From Robertkochia sediminum (GTDB lineage: Bacteria; Bacteroidota; Bacteroidia; Flavobacteriales; Flavobacteriaceae): a DNA stretch of 64,000 nt. The translations under genes were made by a program, and so were the position numbers. The stretch lies in the NCBI RefSeq assembly GCF_016786255.1, contig NZ_JADMKT010000064.1, forward strand, positions 62,001-126,000, given 5' to 3'. Every line of letters starts with the position of its first letter. The stretch's first letter is position 1. Below, piece by piece: positions 20,397-28,699 of the stretch. The notes below the pieces were generated by a model. That model had not been told where the DNA came from. It searched no databases and worked only from the letters and a program-made list of their open reading frames with translations.

Positions 20397-20582
20397 TTAG
20401 TTGATTAAACCGAAATAGAAACTTATGGCCTTACTAAACACCGTATCTATTCCCCATATTGCCAGTGCAAAGAGAATCGAAAACACAGCTACTACCACCA
20501 TCAGGTTCTGTCCTTCAGCCCAGCTCGGCCATGATACATTCGATTTTAACTCTTCGAACGACTCTTTTATATAATTAACCAT
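20397..20582 (-). CDS. secE: Preprotein translocase subunit SecE
   Basis: 61 residues with the conserved amphipathic helix ESFEELKSNVSWPSW followed by one transmembrane helix (residues 27-49). Short single-helix form typical outside enterobacteria. It clamps SecY in the translocon. The tRNA-Trp gene lies 22 bases upstream in the same transcript. Confidence 0.96.
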   Translation of the reverse strand: MVNYIKESFEELKSNVSWPSWAEGQNLMVVVAVFSILFALAIWGIDTVFSKAISFYFGLIN

Positions 20583-20604
20583 AGTACAATTGTCTAACTA
20601 TTCG

Positions 20605-20675
20605 CACGGGTGGAGAGATTCGAACTCCCATCAACGGTTTTGGAGACCGCTATTCTACCCTTGAACTACACCCGT
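20605..20675 (-). tRNA. tRNA-Trp (anticodon CCA)
   Basis: Cloverleaf read by eye: 7-bp acceptor ACGGGTG/CACCCGT, anticodon loop CTCCAAA with anticodon CCA, T-arm GGTTCGAATC-like. 71 nt; the 3' CCA is not encoded. It sits between tuf and secE. Confidence 0.95.
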
Positions 20676-20744
20676 CTATTCAAGTTTAAAGGCATCCCAT
20701 CTTACGACAGGATACCCTTAACCTGAAATATATCTATAAAGAAC

Positions 20745-21932
20745 TTAGTCTAAGATCTCAGTAACCTGACCAGCACCTACAGTTCTACCACCTTCACGGA
20801 TCGCGAAGCGAAGACCTTTGTTAAGTGCGATTGGAGAAAGAAGATCTACAGTAATAGTAAGGTTATCACCTGGCATTACCATCTCTACTCCGTCAGGAAG
20901 TGAAATTGTTCCTGTTACGTCAGTTGTACGAACGTAGAACTGAGGACGGTAGTTGTTGTGGAATGGAGTGTGACGACCACCTTCTTCTTTTTTCAGGATA
21001 TACACCTCTGCTTTGAATTTAGCGTGAGGAGTAATTGAACCTGGCTTACAGATAACCATACCTCTCTTGATGTCTGATTTCTCAATACCTCTAAGAAGGA
21101 TACCTACGTTATCTCCAGCTTCACCTCTGTCAAGGATCTTACGGAACATCTCAACCCCGGTGATGGTAGAAGTAAGCTTTTCAGCTCCCATACCAATGAT
21201 CTCTACAGGATCACCAGTGTTAGCAACTCCAGACTCGATACGTCCGGTAGCTACAGTACCACGACCAGTAATGGTGAATACGTCCTCAACAGGCATAAGG
21301 AAATCCTTATCTACATCACGCTCAGGAAGTTCGATCCAGCTATCAACAGCAGCCATAAGCTCCATAACTGTATCTACCCACTTCTGCTCTCCGTTAAGAG
21401 CACCAAGAGCAGATCCTGAAACTACAGGTCCGTTATCTCCATCGTACTCGTAGAAAGAAAGAAGTTCTCTAACCTCCATCTCAACAAGCTCGAGAAGCTC
21501 CTCATCGTCTACCATATCCACTTTGTTAAGGAATACAACGATTCTTGGAACACCTACCTGACGTCCAAGAAGGATGTGCTCACGAGTTTGTGGCATAGGA
21601 CCATCAGTAGCAGCAACTACCAGGATAGCTCCGTCCATCTGAGCAGCACCAGTTACCATGTTCTTCACGTAGTCGGCGTGACCAGGACAGTCAACGTGCG
21701 CATAGTGACGATTCTCAGTCTGATACTCCACGTGTGAAGTGTTAATAGTAATACCTCTCTCTTTTTCCTCAGGCGCGTTATCGATAGAATCGAATGAACG
21801 AGTCTCAGAAAGACCAGCGTCTGCCAATACCTTAGTAATGGCAGCGGTCAAAGTAGTTTTACCGTGATCTACGTGTCCAATAGTACCTATATTTAAGTGC
21901 GGTTTGGAACGATCAAAAGTTTCCTTTGCCAT
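20745..21932 (-). CDS. tuf: Elongation factor Tu
   Basis: 395 residues. GTPase motifs GHVDHGKTT, the DCPGHADY switch region and NKVDMVD are intact, followed by domains 2 and 3. Delivers aminoacyl-tRNA to the ribosome. It is embedded between tRNA-Thr(GGT) upstream and tRNA-Trp downstream in one apparent transcript from the promoters at 22451-22481 and possibly 22150-22157. Confidence 0.99.
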   Translation of the reverse strand: MAKETFDRSKPHLNIGTIGHVDHGKTTLTAAITKVLADAGLSETRSFDSIDNAPEEKERGITINTSHVEYQTENRHYAHVDCPGHADYVKNMVTGAAQMDGAILVVAATDGPMPQTREHILLGRQVGVPRIVVFLNKVDMVDDEELLELVEMEVRELLSFYEYDGDNGPVVSGSALGALNGEQKWVDTVMELMAAVDSWIELPERDVDKDFLMPVEDVFTITGRGTVATGRIESGVANTGDPVEIIGMGAEKLTSTITGVEMFRKILDRGEAGDNVGILLRGIEKSDIKRGMVICKPGSITPHAKFKAEVYILKKEEGGRHTPFHNNYRPQFYVRTTDVTGTISLPDGVEMVMPGDNLTITVDLLSPIALNKGLRFAIREGGRTVGAGQVTEILD

Positions 21933-21987
21933 GATTTAATAATTTAATCTTAGTTATATATTAGTGTTCAAATTTAAACGCAACAAG

Positions 21988-22059
21988 AGCCAATGACGAG
22001 AGTTGAACTCGTGACCTCTTCCTTACCAAGGAAGCGCTCTACCCCTGAGCTACATCGGC
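21988..22059 (-). tRNA. tRNA-Thr (anticodon GGT)
   Basis: Acceptor GCCGATG pairs with CATTGGC (one G-T pair); anticodon stem CTTCC/GGAAG with loop TTGGTAA gives GGT. 72 nt, CCA not encoded. Confidence 0.95.
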
Positions 22060-22116
22060 TGATTAGTATTTACCAAAAATGCCCGCCTAAACGGCCGGCT
22101 TTGGAAACACAAAAGG

Positions 22117-22169
22117 CTCTTTAAGTTTTATGCACCCTCAAAAGGTGCACAAATATAAAACTCTTTAAG
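22117..22169 (-). promoter_or_regulatory. Internal promoter-like element in nested repeats before tRNA-Thr(GGT)
   Basis: The 9-mer CTCTTTAAG occurs directly repeated at 22117-22125 and 22161-22169. Between them are nested inverted repeats AGTTTTAT/ATAAAACT and TGCACC/GGTGCA. On the minus strand TATATTTG (22150-22157) fits the -7 consensus, so an RNA starting here would begin with the TGCACC hairpin. No clear -33 element. It may be an internal promoter for tRNA-Thr-tuf. Confidence 0.45.
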
Positions 22170-22214
22170 CACTTTAGAAAACCGAAACTAGTTAAAGTCC
22201 GGTAAGATTTTTTG

Positions 22215-22287
22215 AGCGGGAGACGAGGTTCGAACTCGCGACATTCAGCTTGGAAGGCTGACGCTCTACCAACTGAGCTACTCCCGC
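22215..22287 (-). tRNA. tRNA-Gly (anticodon TCC)
   Basis: Acceptor GCGGGAG/CTCCCGC, anticodon stem TCAGC/GCTGA with loop CTTCCAA giving TCC. 73 nt, CCA not encoded. Confidence 0.95.
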
Positions 22288-22328
22288 CTGATACAAACAA
22301 ATTTTAAACTTGCTTGATCTTGATTTTG

Positions 22329-22411
22329 TGGGGAGAGCAGGATTCGAACCTGCGAAGGTAAAAACCAACAGATTTACAGTCTGTCCTCGTTGGCCGCTTG
22401 AGTATCTCCCC
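22329..22411 (-). tRNA. tRNA-Tyr (anticodon GTA)
   Basis: Class II tRNA of 83 nt with a long variable arm. Acceptor GGGGAGA/TCTCCCC, anticodon loop CTGTAAA giving GTA, discriminator A. Confidence 0.95.
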
Positions 22412-22450
22412 AAGTCGTATTTGAAATACAACCTTAATTGTTTGAGCGGG

Positions 22451-22481
22451 CAAATATAGTAGTAAACCCGACTCTAGACAA
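22451..22481 (-). promoter_or_regulatory. Promoter of the tRNA-Tyr-Gly-Thr-tuf unit
   Basis: On the minus strand TTG (22479-22481), 20 bp, then TATATTTG (22451-22458), a full match to the Bacteroidota consensus, about 40 nt before tRNA-Tyr. The remaining 22482-22687 (about 200 bases) holds T-rich sequence and no gene. Confidence 0.75.
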
Positions 22482-22687
22482 GTTTTTTTATGTCTTTTTC
22501 GCGATTTTTTTTCGTCTTTTTTTTAAGCACTTAAAACTCAGTAAAAAACGAACACTTTCGCGATCAGTTATCAAAATTTCAAGGAACCTGAAACCGGACT
22601 TTTACCACCGGTAGTTCTGAAAGACCTAAGCCTTCAAAAACTTCTCCGGAACGTACTATCGAAACCGGAATTCAACCTTTCAAAGAG

Positions 22688-22761
22688 AGCCGATAGAGGG
22701 ACTCGAACCCACGACCTGCTGATTACAAATCAGCTGCTCTAGCCAGCTGAGCTACATCGGC
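22688..22761 (-). tRNA. tRNA-Thr (anticodon TGT)
   Basis: Acceptor GCCGATG pairs with the 3' TATCGGC (one weak position); anticodon stem GCTGA/TCAGC with loop TTTGTAA gives TGT. 74 nt. Isoacceptor of tRNA-Thr(GGT) 0.6 kb downstream, with its own promoter. Confidence 0.95.
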
Positions 22762-22799
22762 ATTTTTCACTAAAAAAGCCCGCTATTTCTAACGGACTG

Positions 22800-22828
22800 C
22801 AAATGTATAGAATTTATTGTTTCCACAA
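22800..22828 (-). promoter_or_regulatory. Promoter of tRNA-Thr(TGT)
   Basis: Minus strand: TTG (22826-22828), 18 bp, TACATTTG (22800-22807), ending 39 bases before the tRNA 5' end. Confidence 0.7.
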
Positions 22829-22851
22829 AATAAATTTCATTTTTTTTTGCT

Positions 22852-23154
22852 TCAGCTGTGAGGCCTTAGTTTTTGCTTGCGTTTGGTGAGTACCCGCTCG
22901 AGCGAACTGGCCGCCGCATCAACCGCCTCCTCAAAGGTCTTACATTGCTTGGTCACCACAAACTCATCGCCGGGAACATGAACTTTGATCTCTGCGATCT
23001 TGTTCTCTTTGGCGCTGGTGTTTTGAAGCTTTAAATACACATCAGAATGAATTACCCTGTCGTAAAAGTGATCCAACTTGTCCATTCGCTTCTGGACAAA
23101 ATTAATGAGATCCGGCTGAACATTGAAGTTCACAGATTGCGTGTTTACTTCCAT
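22852..23154 (-). CDS. hpf: Ribosome hibernation-promoting factor, short form
   Basis: 100 residues from ATG at 23154 (MEVNTQSVNFNVQPDL); the open frame extends further upstream into xerC but the family starts here. Single HPF/RaiA domain with QPDLINFVQKRMDKLDHFYDRV and AEIKVHVPGDEFVVTK; the C-terminal dimerisation domain of long HPF is absent. Binds the 30S decoding region in resting cells. Follows xerC closely, probably the same transcript. Confidence 0.92.
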   Translation of the reverse strand: MEVNTQSVNFNVQPDLINFVQKRMDKLDHFYDRVIHSDVYLKLQNTSAKENKIAEIKVHVPGDEFVVTKQCKTFEEAVDAAASSLERVLTKRKQKLRPHS

Positions 23155-23188
23155 CTCTGGTGTTTTAAGGGTTAGACGTAATCGAAGG

Positions 23189-24082
23189 TCAGGATTCCTG
23201 GTTGTTCCGTGGATGCCTCGCAAATTGCTTTCGTAGTTCTGCCAGGTTGTTATGTGTATACACCTGGGTAGAAGCCAGACTGGAATGCCCTAATAACTCC
23301 TTGACCGAGTTCAGGTCTGCCCCATTATTCAATAAATGAGTAGCAAAACTGTGCCGCAGGATATGCGGACTCTTTTTTGCCTTAACAGACACCTTACTAA
23401 AATAGGTATTTATCAACCTATATACAAACGAATCATAGAGTTTAAGTCCGTTATCGCGTAGAAAAAGCCAGTCGTCAGAATCCTCCTGCAAGACCGATCT
23501 CCGTGCCTTTAAATAGGTTCGCAACAACGACACACTACCTTCCAGCAAAGGAACCAGACGCTCCTTATTGCGCTTACCCAATACCCTGAGCTCTCCGACC
23601 TCCAGATCCACATCGGCACAACGAAGTCCGATAAGCTCACTACGCCTTAGCCCGGCAACATAGAATAAGGTAATGATCAAACGGTCTCTCATTCCGGAAA
23701 AACCTTCAGGGAAATCCAGCTCATCCAGCACCTCCCTAACCTCCTGCTCTGAAAAAGGCAACTGCGCCTTTTTAGCCACCTTCAACGCCCTGTGTCCCGC
23801 CAGGGGATGTACCTCTATAACACCCACCTTCAACAAAAACTTATAATACGCCTTAAGCGAAGACACCTTCCTGTTCACAGACACCGTACTGAGCCCCGAA
23901 TCGACCAGGGAAACGATCCAGGCGCGTATCTCACCGTAAACAGCCTTATCGGGATCACTCCCGCCGGAGTAATCCGCATAAAATTCAAAAAAGGATCCCA
24001 GGTCGGCACAATAGGCCGTGATGGTATGCTCGGCATAATGCCGCTCTAATCGAAGATAGTCGGTAAACTCAGGAAGCTCCAT
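23189..24082 (-). CDS. xerC: Tyrosine recombinase XerC
   Basis: 297 residues, normal length for XerC/XerD. N-terminal SAM-like DNA-binding domain; catalytic residues visible as the first Arg in GLRRSEL, Lys in GKRNKER, HILRHSF (His and second Arg), LGHSS (His/Trp position) and the nucleophile Tyr in STQVYTH. Resolves chromosome dimers at dif with a partner. No dif site or integrase-like context is nearby, so this is the housekeeping enzyme rather than a phage integrase. Confidence 0.92.
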   Translation of the reverse strand: MELPEFTDYLRLERHYAEHTITAYCADLGSFFEFYADYSGGSDPDKAVYGEIRAWIVSLVDSGLSTVSVNRKVSSLKAYYKFLLKVGVIEVHPLAGHRALKVAKKAQLPFSEQEVREVLDELDFPEGFSGMRDRLIITLFYVAGLRRSELIGLRCADVDLEVGELRVLGKRNKERLVPLLEGSVSLLRTYLKARRSVLQEDSDDWLFLRDNGLKLYDSFVYRLINTYFSKVSVKAKKSPHILRHSFATHLLNNGADLNSVKELLGHSSLASTQVYTHNNLAELRKQFARHPRNNQES

Positions 24083-24103
24083 GAGATAAAAATAACCAAA
24101 AAA

Positions 24104-24133
24104 AATCCCGCACCGTTAATTCGATGCGGGATC
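24104..24133 (-). terminator. Terminator of rpsU
   Basis: ATCCCGCA pairs with TGCGGGAT around a 12-nt loop; on the minus strand a run of eight T follows. It separates rpsU from xerC. Confidence 0.9.
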
Positions 24134-24159
24134 TTAAAGTCTTTATAGCTTCAGCGCTA

Positions 24160-24354
24160 CTAGATCTCTTCCTGCTCTCTCAGGTGCTGAACATACTCAG
24201 CTTTCTGAACTTGCTTTCTTTTCTCAACGGAAGGCTTAGTAAACTGCTGACGGCTTCTTAGCTGACGCATAGTTCCTGTTCTGTCGAACTTTCGCTTGTA
24301 ACGCTTCAGCGCTCTATCTATATTTTCTCCTTCTTTTACTGGTATAATTAACAT
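24160..24354 (-). CDS. rpsU: Ribosomal protein bS21
   Basis: 64 residues: MLIIPVKEGENIDRALKRYK then a basic helix. Tyr54 is present in KAEYVQHLRE. In Flavobacterium johnsoniae ribosomes, bS21 with bS18 and bS6 covers the 3' tail of 16S rRNA, making the ribosome blind to Shine-Dalgarno sites, and Tyr54 takes part in that contact. Here the gene carries its own very strong Shine-Dalgarno, unlike its neighbours, pointing to feedback control: ribosomes lacking bS21 would translate rpsU best. It has its own promoter and terminator. Confidence 0.97.
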   Translation of the reverse strand: MLIIPVKEGENIDRALKRYKRKFDRTGTMRQLRSRQQFTKPSVEKRKQVQKAEYVQHLREQEEI

Positions 24355-24360
24355 AAGCTT

Positions 24361-24374
24361 ATCACCTCCTTTCT
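24361..24374 (-). promoter_or_regulatory. Exceptional Shine-Dalgarno of rpsU
   Basis: The minus strand reads AGAAAGGAGGTGAT followed by six bases and ATG. This is complementary over 14 nt to the Bacteroidota 16S 3' tail (ATCACCTCCTTTCT). Other gene starts in the window show no such site. Confidence 0.92.
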
Positions 24375-24385
24375 TTTACCGGCGG

Positions 24386-24414
24386 CAAATATATATCAAA
24401 ATCCAAATACCAAA
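24386..24414 (-). promoter_or_regulatory. Promoter of rpsU
   Basis: Minus strand TTTG (24411-24414), 17 bp, TATATTTG (24386-24393). Predicted start gives a leader of about 28 nt, mostly the Shine-Dalgarno site. Confidence 0.75.
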
Positions 24415-24421
24415 CAAAAAA

Positions 24422-25585
24422 TTATTTCAAAATATTTCTGGAGATCACCAGCTTCTGAATTTCGGTGGTTCCCTCCCCTATCGTACACAATTTAGAATCG
24501 CGGTAAAACTTCTCTACAGGGAACTCTTTGGTGTAACCATACCCCCCATGGATCTGCACGGCCTCATTGGCAATGCGCACACATGCTTCTGAAGCGAACA
24601 TCTTACACATGGCACTCAAAGTAGTCATCTTACGACCTGCATTCTTCTCATAACCGGCTTTGTGTAACAACAACTCCGATGCTTCGATCTCTGTAGCCAT
24701 ATCGGCCAGCTTAAAAGAGACTCCCTGGAAGGATGCGATCGGCTTGCCGAACTGCACTCTTTCCTTGGCGTACTTCTTAGCCGCCTTGTAAGCTCCCTTT
24801 GCTATACCTAACGATAATGCTCCAATAGAGATACGACCTCCATCGAGGATCTTCATGGACTGAATAAATCCTTCCCCAACTTCTCCCAGGCGATTTGCAT
24901 CGGGAATACGGCAGTCTGAAAATACCAATTCTGCCGTTTCACTTGCGCGCATTCCAAGCTTATCTTCTTTTTTACCGCTACTGAATCCCGGTGTCCCTTT
25001 CTCAATAACAAAGGCGGTCATACCATGCGAATCACCTTTTTCTCCGGTGCGCACGATCACAACGGCCACATCACCACTCTTACCGTGGGTAATAAAGTTC
25101 TTAGCACCATTGATCACCCACTCATCACCATCTTTAACCGCAGTGGTATTCATACCTCCTGCATCCGAACCGGTATTGTGCTCGGTAAGCCCCCAGGCTC
25201 CGATCCACTCTCCGGTAGCGAGCTTGGGCAACCATCGCTTTTTTTGCTCTTCATTCCCGAAAGAAAGAATGTGATTGGTACAAAGTGAATTGTGTGCCGC
25301 AACAGACAGTCCTATGGACGGATCTACCTGCGAGATCTCGTCAACAATAGCAATATACTCGTGGTATCCCATCCCGGAACCACCATAGATCTCGGGCACG
25401 AGGACACCCATAAAACCGAGCTCCCCTGCTTTTTTAAAGACCTCTACAGGGAATTCCTGAGACTCATCCCATTTCATCACATGCGGACGAATATATTGTT
25501 CAGCAAAATCTCTGGCAGCGGCCGCCACCATTTGCTGGGTTTCTGAAGCATCAAAGTTCATTTGCGTCGCAACATCTAAATCCAT
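24422..25585 (-). CDS. Acyl-CoA dehydrogenase
   Basis: 387 residues; flavoenzyme making trans-2-enoyl-CoA in beta-oxidation or a branched-chain amino acid route. Family motifs: GAWGLTEHNTGSDAGG (FAD/substrate), KNFITHGKSGD, and the C-terminal QIHGGYGYTKEFPVEKFYRDSKLCTIGEGTTEIQ. The glutamate in IGEGTTEIQ/nearby FYRD region is where short- and medium-chain enzymes act, but chain length cannot be read. Its ATG lies 11 bases after the stop of the helix-hairpin-helix gene; electron-transfer partners are not in the window. Confidence 0.93.
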   Translation of the reverse strand: MDLDVATQMNFDASETQQMVAAAARDFAEQYIRPHVMKWDESQEFPVEVFKKAGELGFMGVLVPEIYGGSGMGYHEYIAIVDEISQVDPSIGLSVAAHNSLCTNHILSFGNEEQKKRWLPKLATGEWIGAWGLTEHNTGSDAGGMNTTAVKDGDEWVINGAKNFITHGKSGDVAVVIVRTGEKGDSHGMTAFVIEKGTPGFSSGKKEDKLGMRASETAELVFSDCRIPDANRLGEVGEGFIQSMKILDGGRISIGALSLGIAKGAYKAAKKYAKERVQFGKPIASFQGVSFKLADMATEIEASELLLHKAGYEKNAGRKMTTLSAMCKMFASEACVRIANEAVQIHGGYGYTKEFPVEKFYRDSKLCTIGEGTTEIQKLVISRNILK

Positions 25586-25596
25586 AAAAGCAATTT

Positions 25597-26436
25597 TTAT
25601 TCAACCACCAAATATAGGCCAATTCTGCCTAAATCTTTTTCAGATAAATTGTGAAATTTTGTTAATTCTCCAAGACTGTCGATCCTTTTATGCATCGACC
25701 TGTATGCCAGGATCTTGGACGCAAGCGACTGTGAAACATATGGGATCGCAGAAAGCGCTTTAAGGTCTGCCGTATTTATATCGAGCTTCTCATAGCTCAC
25801 AGGGAGGTCGAGATGAAACTTCTGCCACAATTCCGGCAACACCTCCTGCGGCAACCCGTACACTTCCTCCAGCTGCCCCTTAACAGCGAATCCGCCGAGG
25901 CGTTCCCTGTAGGCCACGATACGCCCGGCCAACACCGGTCCGATACCGTACACCTTTTCCAGGTCTGAGGCACTAGCTGCATTTATATCTACCCCGGGAG
26001 TAGCGACAATCCGTTTTTTTGAAGACCCCGCAAAACGGGGAAATTGAAAATAGGGCGCCATTTTGGCCAGCAGGGTATCGTGAATTCCGGTAACCTCCTG
26101 AAACTGCTTTGCCGTGTTCACAAAACCACCTTTCTCCCTGAAGGCGAACAAACGATCGATAGCCTCCGTGGTCATCCCAAATCCGTAGCCTTTCTGGTCG
26201 CTCATGTAATTCGGATTAAAAGGACGCTGCTTATAAACCACCCTGGCCTCACGATCCAGCGAATCGAGGTAGACATTGAGCCGTTCCATATAAGACGCAT
26301 CTGCATGAGCCTCCTGCTCTGCCCTGTCAAAAAAGCCCTGCCAGATAAGCACCTGCACAACAACTACGCATATCCCTAAAAAAAATATCCCACTTCGCTG
26401 GGACTTTGAGAACCGGAAGTGGGATGATCTTTTCAT
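25597..26436 (-). CDS. Membrane-anchored helix-hairpin-helix (ComEA-like) protein
   Basis: 279 residues from ATG at 26436 (MKRSSHFRF). A longer frame from 26505 would run into the symporter gene, so the shorter start is chosen. A basic N-terminus and one transmembrane helix (about 14-34) precede a linker and repeated helix-hairpin-helix units: PGVDINAASASDLEKVYGIGPVLAGRIVAYR and LDINTADLKALSAIPYVSQSLASKILAYR. This architecture suits periplasmic DNA binding as in ComEA, but no competence genes are adjacent. Function is inferred. Confidence 0.82.
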   Translation of the reverse strand: MKRSSHFRFSKSQRSGIFFLGICVVVVQVLIWQGFFDRAEQEAHADASYMERLNVYLDSLDREARVVYKQRPFNPNYMSDQKGYGFGMTTEAIDRLFAFREKGGFVNTAKQFQEVTGIHDTLLAKMAPYFQFPRFAGSSKKRIVATPGVDINAASASDLEKVYGIGPVLAGRIVAYRERLGGFAVKGQLEEVYGLPQEVLPELWQKFHLDLPVSYEKLDINTADLKALSAIPYVSQSLASKILAYRSMHKRIDSLGELTKFHNLSEKDLGRIGLYLVVE

Positions 26437-26449
26437 ATGTTTTAAAGAC

Positions 26450-28597
26450 TTATGAGGCCTTTTGTACTTTTTGCTTTTTAAATAGCTTGTTCGCTTTGAG
26501 ATCACTAAGATACTTAGAAAGATCTTTTCTCACCTCACCACTCATAATATAGAGTCCGATGATATTCGGGAACGACATGGCCAGGATCATCATATCCGAG
26601 AAGTCAAGTACAGCTCCAAGACTCACAGAAGCTCCAACCACTACGAAGAATAGGAATAAGATCTTATAAATGAGCTCAGTTCTTTTGCTCTTACCGAACA
26701 GGTAGGTCCAGGCTCTCATGCCGTAGTACGACCATGAGATCATAGTAGAGAACGCGAACAGGAACACGGCTGCAGCCAATACATAAGGGAACCAGCTGAT
26801 CACACTTCCGAAGGCATCAGAAGTAAGTTGAGCTCCGGCTACACCAGACACCTCGTGCATTCCTGTAAAGATCAATACCAGGGCAGTAAGCGTACACACC
26901 ACTACGGTATCGATAAACGGCTCCAGAAGCGCAACGAAACCTTCAGACGGCGGGTGGTTGGTCTTAGCGGCACTGTGAGCGATCGCAGCAGACCCTACAC
27001 CGGCTTCATTCGAGAAGGCCGCACGTTGGAAACCAACTACGAGCACCCCGATAACACCACCTTTAAGAGCACTTGGACTAAAAGCACCATCGATGATCGC
27101 TCCAAAAGCAGGACCGATATTATCAATATTTACGATGATCACCGCAAGCGCTCCCAGTACGTAAACCGCGGCCATAAATGGTACGATCTTCCCGGTTACC
27201 TTAGCAATACTGTCTATACCTCCGATGATCACAACACCTACAAGGATAGAAATAAGCACTCCGAACATGAATCCGTTACCTTCAAGCACAGGGAACTGTC
27301 CTGAAAGGATCTCGAAACTCTGGTTTGCCTGAAACATATTCCCACCACCAAAAGAAGCTCCTACTCCAAGAATGGCGAAGAATACCGCCAGACCTTTACC
27401 AAGTCCGGTCAGGTTGCGTTTCTCCAGTCCGTAACGCAGGTAGTTCATAGGCCCACCGAATACACGCCCGTCAGGAAGAATGTCCCTGTATTTCACACCC
27501 AGGGTACACTCTACGAACTTAGACGACATACCGAGCAATCCGGCAACGATCATCCAGAACGTAGCTCCGGCACCTCCAAGAGAGATCGCCACAGCCACCC
27601 CGGCGATGTTACCCAAACCAACCGTAGCAGATACTGCAGTGGCAAGTGCCTGGAAGTGGGTGATCTTTCCGGGTGCATCAGGATCGTCGTATTTTCCTTT
27701 AGCAAGATCAAGTGAGTGCTTGAATCCGCGAATATTGATAAAGCCCATTTTGATCGTAAAGAAAGCAGCACCAAATACCAGCCAGATCACGATAAACGGG
27801 ATCGCCATGGTCTTTTTGTCTCCATTAGGATGCAGCAAAGGCTCTTTTTCATCATAAACGATATCGGCAAAAACATCGGCATTGGTTTCGATCTTATCAG
27901 AAGTACTCGTACCGTCATAGATCACCTTACCAGCAGCCAGACGATATTCCAGCTCTCCACTGGTAATTGCCTTGGCTACGATCTCTTCTCCCTCACCGGT
28001 CTCGATCACTGCGATCTCATCTCCCTTATTTACGTGAGCTCCTTCTTCAACGAGCAACTTCTTAAGGGTATAGGTCTTATTAGTGGTCGTAGTCCATCCA
28101 GGGATAGAAACCATTTTCTTATCGGCATACATTACCGGGTCGTAGATACCCATAGCCGCGAACGGATCCCAGAAAAGTACCGATCCCAATCCTGCAACGG
28201 CAGGAGTCATGGTACTGTTAAATACCTCTACAATAGATTCTGCGGGAACTTCATAAGTTCCGGTTACAGCAGTACCTTCGCTATCGGTTACGGTAACGGT
28301 ATAAGGAATACCTTCTGTAAGCCCGACAGCCTCATTAGACTTAAGAGGCGTAGACTGGTTATTCCATTTGAATTGATATGGTGGCACACCCCCCTGAACA
28401 TCAAGGGATACAGCGGCATCGTTAATTTTTTTAGAAGGATTAATCAGGGTTTCCTGTACCGCAAGAGGAAGTACTTCAGGAGCTTCCTGAACTACCAACG
28501 TGTCCTGTACAGCGAGCGTATCCTGCACGGCAGTATCCTGTGCAAAGAGCGCTACACCACATAGCGTAAGAAGAAATGAGAGAAATGGTTTTCTCAT
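26450..28597 (-). CDS. AgcS-type sodium:amino-acid symporter with extra N-terminal domains
   Basis: 715 residues, about 200 longer than usual AgcS carriers. Residues 1-19 look like a signal peptide; 20-45 hold a degenerate VQDTL repeat; 60-120 resemble an SprB repeat (VQGGVPPYQFKWNN, then YTVTVTDSEGTAV); 133-150 are hydrophobic; 160-250 resemble a biotinyl/lipoyl barrel (LLVEEGAHVNKGDEIAVIET) with no lipoyl lysine. The carrier starts near 264 with AgcS blocks ATAVSATVGLGNIAGVAVA and GGNMFQANQSFE. It should import alanine or glycine with Na+. Extra domains likely lie in the periplasm. Its stop is 13 bases before the helix-hairpin-helix gene. Confidence 0.88.
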   Translation of the reverse strand: MRKPFLSFLLTLCGVALFAQDTAVQDTLAVQDTLVVQEAPEVLPLAVQETLINPSKKINDAAVSLDVQGGVPPYQFKWNNQSTPLKSNEAVGLTEGIPYTVTVTDSEGTAVTGTYEVPAESIVEVFNSTMTPAVAGLGSVLFWDPFAAMGIYDPVMYADKKMVSIPGWTTTTNKTYTLKKLLVEEGAHVNKGDEIAVIETGEGEEIVAKAITSGELEYRLAAGKVIYDGTSTSDKIETNADVFADIVYDEKEPLLHPNGDKKTMAIPFIVIWLVFGAAFFTIKMGFINIRGFKHSLDLAKGKYDDPDAPGKITHFQALATAVSATVGLGNIAGVAVAISLGGAGATFWMIVAGLLGMSSKFVECTLGVKYRDILPDGRVFGGPMNYLRYGLEKRNLTGLGKGLAVFFAILGVGASFGGGNMFQANQSFEILSGQFPVLEGNGFMFGVLISILVGVVIIGGIDSIAKVTGKIVPFMAAVYVLGALAVIIVNIDNIGPAFGAIIDGAFSPSALKGGVIGVLVVGFQRAAFSNEAGVGSAAIAHSAAKTNHPPSEGFVALLEPFIDTVVVCTLTALVLIFTGMHEVSGVAGAQLTSDAFGSVISWFPYVLAAAVFLFAFSTMISWSYYGMRAWTYLFGKSKRTELIYKILFLFFVVVGASVSLGAVLDFSDMMILAMSFPNIIGLYIMSGEVRKDLSKYLSDLKANKLFKKQKVQKAS

Positions 28598-28699
28598 AAA
28601 AAACTGTTGTTTAGGTTAATTTTTCGTAAGGTTTTTGCAAATCGTCACGCAATATGTGAAAAATAAAGCGCTTAATCAAGTAATAGATGCTAAATAAAA

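Noticed and set aside
22192-22431. 79-codon open frame on the minus strand
   Set aside because: It covers tRNA-Gly and tRNA-Tyr completely; the frame is a by-product of the tRNA sequences.
26437-26505. Longer start for the helix-hairpin-helix protein
   Set aside because: It would overlap the symporter's conserved 3' end; ATG at 26436 gives a normal 13-base spacing and begins just before the membrane helix.
24422-28597. Functional link of the helix-hairpin-helix protein to natural competence
   Set aside because: Only the ComEA-like fold supports it; neighbours are a symporter and an acyl-CoA dehydrogenase, and no other competence gene is in the window.
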